A stretch of 24,500 nucleotides of DNA from Glandiceps talaboti (taxonomy: Eukaryota > Hemichordata > Enteropneusta > Spengelidae), in assembly GCF_964340395.1 (NCBI RefSeq), contig NC_135552.1, forward strand, positions 8,366,494 through 8,390,993. The letters run 5' to 3'. The notes under the pieces were generated by a model. It had not been told where the DNA came from, ran no database searches, and saw only the letters and a program-made list of their open reading frames with translations. Below, one piece after another: positions 9,285 to 18,600 of the stretch. The stretch's first letter is position 1. Each line of letters starts with the position of its first letter. The position numbers were made by a program, and so were the translations under genes.

Positions 9285-10311
9285 TGAGAGCTGTTAATAG
9301 TAAGTTTAAAATATTGCAAAACATGGGGTTTTATACCAACACAAAACTTTACGACTAGTGTGTGGCACCCATTCTTGACTCTCGCTCTGGAGTATGGGGT
9401 TTTAGTGAACAATGTGATATGGTGCAGAACAGGGCCCTTCGGTTTTATCTTGGGGTTCATAGATTTACACCTATATACACGCTATTAATGGGGATACTGC
9501 ATATTGCTATGGTCAGATATTGGAACCGTCTAATCCAATTGGACGAGAACAGATTAACTAAGATAATATTTCTTTGGGACTTTTCACTTAATTACTGTAA
9601 TTAGTCTTCAGAAATTTGTAAACTTCTTGATGAGTTGAATTTAAATGCATATTTTGATGTTCTTTTTCCTCTTGATTTATCCTTAGTAGAACAACATTTA
9701 CGTCATCAGCATCAATTAGTTTGGGTCAAAATATCAACGAAAAACATATGTTATTTTCAAAGATAATTATATCACTGAACCATACGTGTATGAGTCTTTC
9801 ACGAAGTCAGCGATTTTCTATGGCAAAGTTTCGATCAGGGGTTTTACCACTACGTTTAGAAACTGGGAGATATAGAAACGAACCAGTGGGCGATATACTT
9901 TTTGTATTTTGTGACCAAAATGCTATAGAAAATGATATTCACTTTATCTTGCATTGTAGTCTTTATGATGGCATACATAATACTTATATTAACACGGAAA
10001 ATAAAACCGAATACATCACACTGTCAGACAATGAGAAATTAAAGTACTTAGTAACAAATCAGGTTAGGAATATAGCAAAATTCACTGAAGCCGCCTTTTT
10101 AAGACGGATTGAAATGTTGTATCTTAGTTAAAGAAAAAAAAATTCTCACTATATGTACAATTACTTCTTTTTTTCACTATAACATCTCTTTATTGTCAAT
10201 GTATCTTTTTTTTGTTCAAGGTGACTTATAAGCCCGAAGGGCTGGGAGGTATTTTATTACCTCATGTCACTATAATAAAAATTACTTACTTAATACTTAC
10301 TTACTTACTAA
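9285..10311 (+). pseudogene. 3' fragment of a non-LTR retrotransposon (CR1/L2/jockey-like) with its 3' tail
   Basis: Coding debris matches the C-terminal part of a LINE ORF2: SKFKILQNMGFYTNTKLYD, a stop, then CVAPILD...GVWGF (VWGF at 9392-9403), VQNRALRFYLGVHRF and NRLTKIIFLWDF. After a stop at 9602 and a frame change come FRSGVLPLRLETGRYRN, then a zinc-finger-like CDQN...HFILHC (Cys 9910, His 9940, His-Cys 9952-9957) and a terminal RRIEMLYLS with stop at 10129. The 3' end carries the hairpin AGCCC-GAA-GGGCT (10231-10243) and an (ACTT)n-type microsatellite tail (10275-10311), the usual LINE 3' architecture. Palm-domain motifs are absent, so the copy is 5'-truncated, as is normal for LINEs. 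Confidence 0.75.
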
Positions 10312-10500
10312 GATATAGCCTAATTACCGAAAATAATTGATTATGCATATTATTCATTAACACTGTAAGGTATATCAACACACTTCATAAGACATATGCA
10401 CTGTTATGTTTATGTAGTAAATTATATTGAAATTAAAGTATGCAGTCTTAAGATATTGCTTAATTACTCGATTTAATTGATATGCAAATTGACTTAATTA
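10312..10500. repeat. Degenerate ~140-bp direct duplication
   Basis: The segment starting at 10309 (TAAGATATAGCCTAATTACC) recurs at 10449 as TAAGATATTGCTTAATTACT, each followed by a related AATTGAT.ATGCA.ATT stretch. It lies directly after the LINE tail. Confidence 0.5.
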
Positions 10501-10547
10501 ACATAACCAGATTTCGCTCAACAACTAATCAGTTCTAGCCATACATT

Positions 10548-10714
10548 ATATGTACCAAATTTCATCATAATTGAGCCAGTCGTTTTAAAGAAAATGATGA
10601 GACAGACAGACAGACAAACAAACAAACAAACACACACACACACACACACACAGATGGACAGAGAGAAACACACACAGAGACATCGTCATTTCAATACCTC
10701 CCTTATGGGAGGTA
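10548..10714 (+). mobile_element. Non-autonomous repeat: ATTTCATC module, GACA/AACA/AC microsatellite and terminal hairpin
   Basis: CCAAATTTCATCATAATTGA and AGCCAGTCGTTTTAAAG precede (GACA)n, (AACA)n and (AC)n runs (about 10600-10655). The end is marked by a perfect hairpin TACCTCCC-TTAT-GGGAGGTA (10695-10714). This modular order is familiar from dispersed marine-invertebrate repeats. No transposase. Confidence 0.5.
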
Positions 10715-10929
10715 AAAACTTACTCAAAAAACTTACTACTGGGAAGTCCTTATTGTGTAGGTGATCATTCACAACATGACGATCTCATCAACAATGTTCA
10801 AATTAGGTGTGAGTATGTGTTTTTGTTTTTGGTCAAAAATGCTAGTATTTAATTCCAAAACTACTGAGTAGATTGGGCTGGAATTTCGTTGGAATGGGAT
10901 GTTATTCTACAGACATTGTTCGAGACATT

Positions 10930-11450
10930 AACACCACTGGCCCTAGTAACCATACCCTTAGTAACAGTCAAATGCAAGTACCGGTATATTATGCAAACAT
11001 TAATTGGTAGGAAAGTGCATAAACATGCAACAAATGTATCCAAATATGCCGAACAAGACCACTCCTATGGCAAGTCAAATGATGGTGCCATTATGTAAAG
11101 AAAATAGAGATGGGTATGCATGTGGATAAACGTCCAAACTGATGACCTGTACGCCTAGCAACAAAAGCACATCCACAGCAACAGTCAAATGACGGTGTAT
11201 ATCCCAAAGATAACAACGGTGATGGATAGGCAAGTGGATTAACTTCCAAAAAGCGAATGCATACATGCCGAACATTAGTTCATGCCCATAGCAACGACCA
11301 AATTATGGTATACATTGCTAAGATAACAGGGATGGATAAACAAGTGTATAAATATTCAAAATATAAATACATGTACATTTAGCAACTATGACCCCCTCCC
11401 ATAGCAAAATTGAAATGTTAGTCTATATTGCAAAGATAACAAGGATGAGT
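10930..11450. repeat. Degenerate ~110-bp tandem array
   Basis: The phrase (A/G)CAACAGTCAAATGATGGTG and variants starts at 10967, 11074, 11184, 11296 and about 11410, giving periods of 107, 110, 112 and about 114. Units also share AAGATAACAA.GGATGGATA and CAAGTGGATAAA.ATTC. The copies are strongly diverged. Small open frames across them on both strands are probably by-products. Confidence 0.7.
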
Positions 11451-11459
11451 CACTTTACA

Positions 11460-12030
11460 ATATTTTACCCATAACTCTCTCTGACTTGCACTTTTGAACA
11501 TATCTCCACGAGGTCAGACAAATCTCACCAATGTACAGGGTTCTGTAAAAACATTTTTGACATTTATGAAGTATAGAATTGCCACTGATGAGTTTCTAAA
11601 TACCCATTTTTTATTGGTTATGCTATCTGCTAGACTTTTTTTCAACATGTTTTCCTGAAAGACATGCAGAATATTTGCAATGAAACTAAGGAATATTTCT
11701 GCACCTGTTATGACTCTGTCAAAGATATAGACTACTCTGAATAGGTATAACAAAAGAAATTTACATATTAAAACTCTTCATACAAACTGGCTACCAATGT
11801 TAGTGATACTTTGACATCGAAAAGTGATTCAGAGTACACGTTTAATTTAGTTTTAGTGCAATTTGATGCATTTAGAATTTCTTTGATTACTAAGTGCACC
11901 TATACTAGTATATTATTTAAACATAAGTATTACATCTAAAAATTTGGGTTTTTAAAAAGCTATAAAATAAGGAACCTTCAAGCATACTAATCAGGGAGAG
12001 TTGTGGGCAAGATATTGTATGACGTGGGTG
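11460..12030. other. Unassigned AT-rich stretch between two blocks of the ~110-bp repeat
   Basis: No gene, RNA or clear repeat was recognised. A 79-codon open frame on the minus strand (11514-11753) has no recognisable motif. Confidence 0.3.
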
Positions 12031-12039
12031 GGAAATTGG

Positions 12040-12290
12040 GTAAACACTCAAAAAAATGCACACATACATGCCTAGCAACAATACCACACCCATTGCAACA
12101 GTGAAACGATGATGCATATTGTAAATACAACAGCACTGGTTTGGTAAGAGGATAAATATTCAAAAATTGACATATTTACCCAACAATTAGTATACTGACC
12201 ATAGCAACAGTGCAATGATGGTGCATATTGCCACATACATGTCTGTGGTATTGCATAGGCAATAACAGTAATTGGTCTATGGATAAACAT
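12040..12290. repeat. Second block of the ~110-bp repeat
   Basis: Two units with GCAACAGTGAAACGATGATG (about 12096) and GCAACAGTGCAATGATGGTG (about 12205), spaced 109 bp, with the associated CATACATGCCTAGCAACAA and GGATAAATATTCAAAAA phrases. Confidence 0.65.
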
Positions 12291-12299
12291 TTTTTTTAA

Positions 12300-13405
12300 A
12301 TCCACCCGAACTGTAGTTGTGCTGCACCACCATTGATGCTATTTTTTAAATGACCATGCAGTATTTCAGTAAAGTAAACACAGTGGCACTACAACTAGCA
12401 TACAGAGACTTGTAATTGGCTTTCTATAAATCTAGCAATCCTACATCAATACCAAACTATGAGAAGTTTGTCGGTACTGAAATAAGTTCTGAATTTAAAA
12501 ATTACCAAGAGTTTCATGGAGTCCTATTGTACTCTTAATATAAACCAATGATGTTATTGTGTGTCACAAAACATACATTTGAACTGGAAGGTAGAGTTTG
12601 GTTGTAAACATAACCAATCGAATGAAATAACCAATTGCAAACATCTGTCAATACCTGTTGGATTACTACTGACAAGTGTTGTTGTTAACATGATTTGCAT
12701 GTTACTAATGCTCAGCTAGTGCTGAAAAAGTTGTTATTCTTGGCACTGGTGTAGTGCTAGATTAGAATGCCAACATTAAGTCTCTGGGCCATACCCTCGC
12801 ATGTATATGTGCATGGAACCCCTTCCTACAGTCCTGCACAGGCGGACATCTGAACATAAACAAAATAAAAACATATGCACAGAGGGGTAAAGGTATACTT
12901 TATTGAAATTCATCACGATGCCCCTGAACAAACTTTTATTAAAGATTTGACATAAACATTATGTGATGGAAAATAACTAAAAAAAACAAAACAGGAAAAC
13001 AAACATGAAATGAAGTCAGTGATTTTAAAAGGTAGTGTATTCATAATTTTTTTCCCCATTTTGGTGTTCCATAAAATGCTGATGATGAAACAAGTGATGA
13101 TTCACATTTTTTTCCATCTACATACTTGTATTTGAATCTAACCCCTACCCTAGTATCAATACAACCACTAACCTATTCGTTGTTATGACAACTGAATTGA
13201 GATTGAGTGAAACACTTGGTTACCAACGTTTCAATTGAGCAAAACACAAATACAAAATGTCTTTCTAGTCACACACTTTTACAACATTATCTTAAAAAAT
13301 ATCTTATGATAGTAGTTCAAATGTATTCCTTCAGTAATGTGAACATAGTACTTACTCCCCTACCCAGTCCCTCCTCCACTTAAACATGGATTTATACTCC
13401 CTTCC
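12300..13405. other. Unassigned intergenic AT-rich stretch
   Basis: No gene recognised. TTTATT at 12899-12904 is a minus-strand AATAAA and could end a transcript, but nothing ties it to one. Confidence 0.3.
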
Positions 13406-13409
13406 CTTT

Positions 13410-13640
13410 GCAAGTGTTCTCCCTGGGTCAAACATTGCTTTTCATCTGGGGTCAAAGGTTACTAGTCACTCGCATCAAGGGCTACTTCTCACTCAAGATC
13501 ATGGCGCACTTGTCATCCAAGATCAACGGTTACTTATCACCTGAGGCCAACAAAGTGCTTGTCACATGGTCATGGTTCACATGTCACCAAACCCCAAACG
13601 GTTACTTGTTGCATGAGGCCAAGGATTGTTGGTCATTCAG
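13410..13640. repeat. Degenerate 24-bp minisatellite
   Basis: Units near the consensus CAAGGGTTACTTGTCACC plus CAAGAT recur about eight times, for example GGCTACTTCTCACTCAAGAT, GCGCACTTGTCATCCAAGAT and CGGTTACTTATCACCTGAGG. Because the unit is a multiple of three, an open frame of 94 codons (13408-13692, +) shows an 8-residue periodicity (KGYFSLKI, MAHLSSKI, NGYLSPEA). There is no start context, splice site or known motif, so I call it a repeat and not a gene. Confidence 0.7.
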
Positions 13641-13644
13641 TAAA

Positions 13645-15310
13645 GATTGGATCTCTATTCTTGAATTACTACCTGAACTCTCACAATTTTAGCTGTTGTT
13701 TACATTTATTCACAACCTTGTAGTTGGTTATTGTAGGAATTATATACTGGTGGAAAAAGGGAGATACAGCATACCAGTGTGCAACATACTAAAACTCTGC
13801 ATTGACTAATTAACCCTGACTACTGCACTTATCAGATAAATACAGGACTCCTTTTTCAACTTTATAGCTGCAGTATATTAACATAACCTGTCTCAGCTCT
13901 ATTCCATTACCAAACTCTGTACAATAGTTAGAACCTTCAGAAAATGCCCTACAAATAACCTGAACTGCGAGTTGAAATGTTAACAAAAGCAAAATACAGC
14001 CAAGACCATTTTATCACATCTTAAATTGTCGACATGTCTTAGTACTTTATCTTACACTTTTGGTATTTCCCATCACTGATGAGATAATATCTTTCACTAC
14101 CAATTTGCAAAAAGACAGGTGGACAAGTTCATAGTACTGTATAAAGAAACAGACTCTCTTATGGATAGCGCCCTCTGGTGGTATTGTAGGACAGACAGCT
14201 AGATGGCGTTGGTTTTTACTGATGCCACAAACCATCATACACACAGTATACTGTAAACATTAGAAATGTTCACTAAAGACTAATCTTCCCTTTTTTCTGC
14301 TAGTAGCAAAAACACAAAGTTACTTTGTGGCCAAAGTGATTTTTTTTGCAGATAACCAATGCACCATATTCGGTAATTTGCAAAAATAAAGTTTTTGCGA
14401 ACTATGGCAATATGAGATATGAGACCACAAAATAACATATTCTAGTAGCAAATATATCTAATTTTACAGTATACTGTGGGTACAATGAAGGATAAACAGT
14501 AGAACATATTAATTAAAGTGCAAGTGTGATCTGTATTTCCAAATATTTATGTTGAATTAATATATTCAGATGATAAAACCAAACCCAAAGTGCGGCATTT
14601 CTAAGACAACGTTTACGGTATTTTTTTTATCGGCAAAAGCATAGAAGTCTTATTTAAGATCAGTATTTTAGTGAAATATTTGTACTATGATACTAAATCT
14701 GCAGTTGCTGCATAAATTACTGTATTTCTTTTGACAGGAAATACATAATAATGCTGACGATACTCAAGTCTCTCAACCTAGTTCAAGTGGTCTACACACG
14801 TTGTAACACCGACCCCAAAAAAAACCTACACCCGCAAACAACCAGTTGGAGTATGGTGACCTGTTATTGTTCAAACTGCTGCCATCCTAGCTTCATCATA
14901 AATAAGTATCTACTAAAATAATCAAGTCCACAGTTCTACATGCTCACATGTTGATCAATTTAAAATAATCTCTCTGAACTTTAAAGATTTCGGGCCTTAG
15001 CTTTGTGATGTCATGCACAAAAAAGAAATTTACAGCTGTCATAAAACAGTATACAACATTCTGAAGATGCCAAATACTATCTCACAGTCAAGTACATGTA
15101 TGGTTATGGGAAATACTTCTAAAGATAGAATTCATATGAGTGATAGAACAGAAAAGGGTGAGCTTATGCTGATAGAAAATGTGCTATCTTCACTAATCGT
15201 TGGAAACATATTGGAAATGTTCGTAGACAACACTGAACACAAATCATAAGTGAACAATCAAAACAAGCTATTTGTAAAAGCGCTCCAACTAGGTAATACC
15301 AAGGGGTTTA
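13645..15310. other. Unassigned intergenic stretch between SUMO copies
   Basis: AT-rich with no convincing gene. Open frames at 13810-13992 and 14047-14244 (-) and 15013-15249 (+) lack recognisable motifs. It contains the CTCF-like site at 14166-14181. Confidence 0.3.
14166..14181 (-). promoter_or_regulatory. CTCF-like binding motif
   Basis: On the minus strand the sequence CCACCAGAGGGCGCTA matches the bilaterian CTCF core consensus (CCASYAGRGGGCGC) throughout. It lies in the space between the two SUMO genes. Such motifs are also carried by some repeats, so occupancy is not implied. Confidence 0.45.
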
Positions 15311-15311
15311 A

Positions 15312-15674
15312 ATATGATATTCAACCAACCACAAACCTTACTCCGGCTTTTGGTAACATTCTTGAACAGAATAACGATAAAGTCAAACATTTTTAGAGAT
15401 GTAACCAATACTGAAGACTCTCTCTAGAGAGCAATTGATTTTCATAACCCTGATGTCAGCAATATACTGTACAATTTGTAACACAAATAACTAAAAAAAA
15501 GGTTCACATTTTCGGACAATGAATGATGGAAAGTACTACAAACACGCTTAAGTCACTAGAGTAAATATAACACTACACAGAGTAGAGTTGACCCAGGAAG
15601 AACACGGGCTAGTAACACTGAATTGAGACATTTATGACAAAATAGTAAGTTATTCTATTTGGTACAGCTGACAT
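15312..15674 (-). other. 3' flank/3' UTR of SUMO copy B
   Basis: Counterpart of 3717-4095. The last ~150 bases before the stop codon are almost identical to copy A, then identity decays outward. No clear nearby poly(A) signal was found. A minus-strand AATAAA at 12899-12904 would imply a very long 3' UTR and is only a weak candidate. Confidence 0.4.
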
Positions 15675-18600
15675 TCAAACCATCTGACATCCTCCCGTCT
15701 GTTCCTGGTACACTTCAATCACATCATCATCTTCCATTTCCAACTGAAATAAAGCAGAAACATGTTGGGTTAGTGTGATGAAATTGCCACTGAATCCCAA
15801 GACACAATAAAGACATATGATAAAGCTAAAGAAAGTAATTAATTGGCTTGATTGAAGACTTTCTTAAATTAGTTGTAACTTGTAAATCCTTGTATACTTC
15901 AGAGGCATTCTTACTCTCTTCCAAATTCTGAAATATATTTTAGCTCCAAGGGTATGTCAGAGTGATAAGAACTTATAGCCGCAACTACTTGATTTCTTGG
16001 TTGACATCATGACTTCATGTACTACACATGTACTACTTATCGGCATGCCTAAGAATAAGACAACCTTCTTGTTGTAGTTTGACCATCTAGCATGAGGTAA
16101 AATGCTATTGTAGGCACTGAAAATAAGATGATATAGCAGTGGTGTGTACCTAACCCCCTAGTTTAAATACAAAGGCATGTCTTTTGTATGGCCAAAGTAG
16201 TCTGAAAGGTCCAGCCCTTGGTCCACTTATGTACCCCATGTGAAAGAGCACCGTATATTATAAGTGGAAGGAACGCCAGGATCTTTCAGGCCACAGTTAA
16301 AGTAGAGATTGTGAAAAAAAATGAAAGGTAGATTCAAAACAAAAATGTGCATGAAGATGATAAAGTGTCTATGACAAATTAGAAAGCATTTTTTCAGTAT
16401 TTCGTCATAACAGCAACAAAAAAATCTAAAAGTCCAAATGAAGTATATCAGTGTAATACTAACCTGTTTGGGCGTCTGGTCATCATTAATTCTCTGTCCG
16501 TCAAATAAGAATCTGAGTGAATTCATTGGAACACCCTGAGATGAAAAGTGGTGAAAAATTGTAGATAAATATTCACTGGATAGTTTCCAAATTCCATAGA
16601 TAATAAGTATATTATTACAACAATCGACATCCAATACATTGATCAGAGGATCAGTGCATAGAAATAATGACAGTTGATATATTAATCAAATAATAAACAA
16701 CCCTCGATAATATTATATAGACTTAGTGAAATCAGTACACAATGTACTTCCTATAATATACACAAAATCTTCATAAAAACACAGCCCCCACCTCTTATCA
16801 CTTTCTGTCCTTGTAACTAATGAAGTATTAGATTTAGTTTAAATTTTGACCCTGAAGGTTAAGGTCAAATATAACGACACTGATAAAAAGGTCATGTATG
16901 AGGTAAACCATTGAATTAGGCCAAATAAAACAAATTGTGTTTCTGATAACCCCAACTGACCCTATATATTGTCCAAAAAAGTAAAATTATAACAATTTAC
17001 TTCTATTTCCCTGTAGATTTTGTTGCCAAAGTATCTTTGGTTACTTTTTTAGAAGCACATTCCAGATCTACAAAGAAACAATGTCTTTTCAGCCTATAAC
17101 AGCACAGTCTGCATATATTGTGTTTTGTCTACTTCTGAATTGTCTTCATTTACTTCTTTATACATATCATCTACTGTTACGGAAGTACTGTGACCAACGA
17201 GTATTTTGTCTTTGGATCCAAGTAATTAAAAAAAATAAACATAAAATAAAATTCCAACCTATCTACCCTATTTTCTGAAGTCATGTTATTGAAAACGATT
17301 TTTTCCCCCTTTAAGTGACTTGTTGTTCCCGAGCTACCGTACAATTTTCAACAATATGGCTGCCTTTCAGTAACAAGTGATATAAACACCATAATGATAC
17401 ATGCATGTATAAGTTACCCATCCTCTGTACTACCTTTGCACAAGATTTGAATGAAATTATCCATCCACAAATGTCGCAATATGTAGGAAATGGGGAGATT
17501 TGGGTAAATGTCTGAGGTCAGAGGTCAAGAACTTATAAATGTCTCGTATGTTGCAGTTTTTGAGTTGCCTGTAAACAGTGATTTCTAGTGAGCTTTGACA
17601 GACAACAAATACTTACTAATCTTTCACAGTAAGACTGTTTCAGTTTCCTCATCTGTGTGGTCATTTTTACTTTGAAGTGGATTTCACTGCTGTCCTATGG
17701 AGCCACAAATAATAATAAAAAGACAATTTTGCATTAATAAATATATGAAAGTAGTAACTTGTAACTCGTTAGTTGATAGGTGATAAAATTACTTAACTCT
17801 GCTGCCAGACATCTTGGTATTTATATCAAGGGTTGTCAATCATTAATGTATTCTCGACGTTTGAATGTATACTAGCTAGTAATGTTCATGACACAAGTCA
17901 ATCTGAAAGCTCCTTTATTCACATTATATACCACTAACAACCACCCCAATTTATGAGGAATTGTTTTTCCACATTTGGCAAATTAATGCAGCCATCTTGA
18001 AATGGAAGTCTATGTAATACATCACAACATTGGTCGATTACAACCAATACACGATAATCATGCACCAGGATTTCAAAGGCTGTGTTGAAGGAAATAAATG
18101 AAATGGAAACCCTTGACTTTTCATGATGCTACTTCAAGTACTTGGTCTAATATATTGCAAGGGCATCTTTTGCATCAAAAAGTTCATAAGGGACGAAACC
18201 CTTGATACAAATACCAAGATGTCTTACAGCAGAGTTAAGTACTTCTATCACAAATAACAAGGTACAAGCATATACCCATGTCTTGATACAGCCTGGTCTA
18301 ATTTCATCATCATGTGTTCCTGAAAATTTGTTCTGTTTGCATCACCCATCACATGCCTGTACTTTTAAGGTTTAGGAAGAGTGATGGGGGTGGGGGGGGG
18401 GGGTGTAAAGGAAGTTAAAATCAACCTGAGTTTGCCAACCGTTTTTCTGTGTCCCCTCTCTAATATGGTACAAGGTATGGAAATCTATGCAAGTTTTACA
18501 AGGCTCCCATCCATCTGTTACCAAGGTTACAAAACCTAGGCAAAGCTATCAGCTCAACCAGACAAATAATCGTCTGGGTGCTATACTGTCTAGCTTTCCC

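Noticed and set aside
12899-12904. Poly(A) signal for SUMO copy B
   Set aside because: A minus-strand AATAAA is present but about 2.8 kb from the stop codon; kept only as a weak possibility.
15013-15249. 78-codon open frame between the SUMO genes
   Set aside because: No recognisable motif, no supporting splice or promoter signal; compatible with chance.
16227-16634. Single 135-codon frame containing SUMO exon 4
   Set aside because: Only the middle 24 codons (16464-16535) are exon; the rest is intron read-through, including the MITE, with canonical splice sites at both exon edges.
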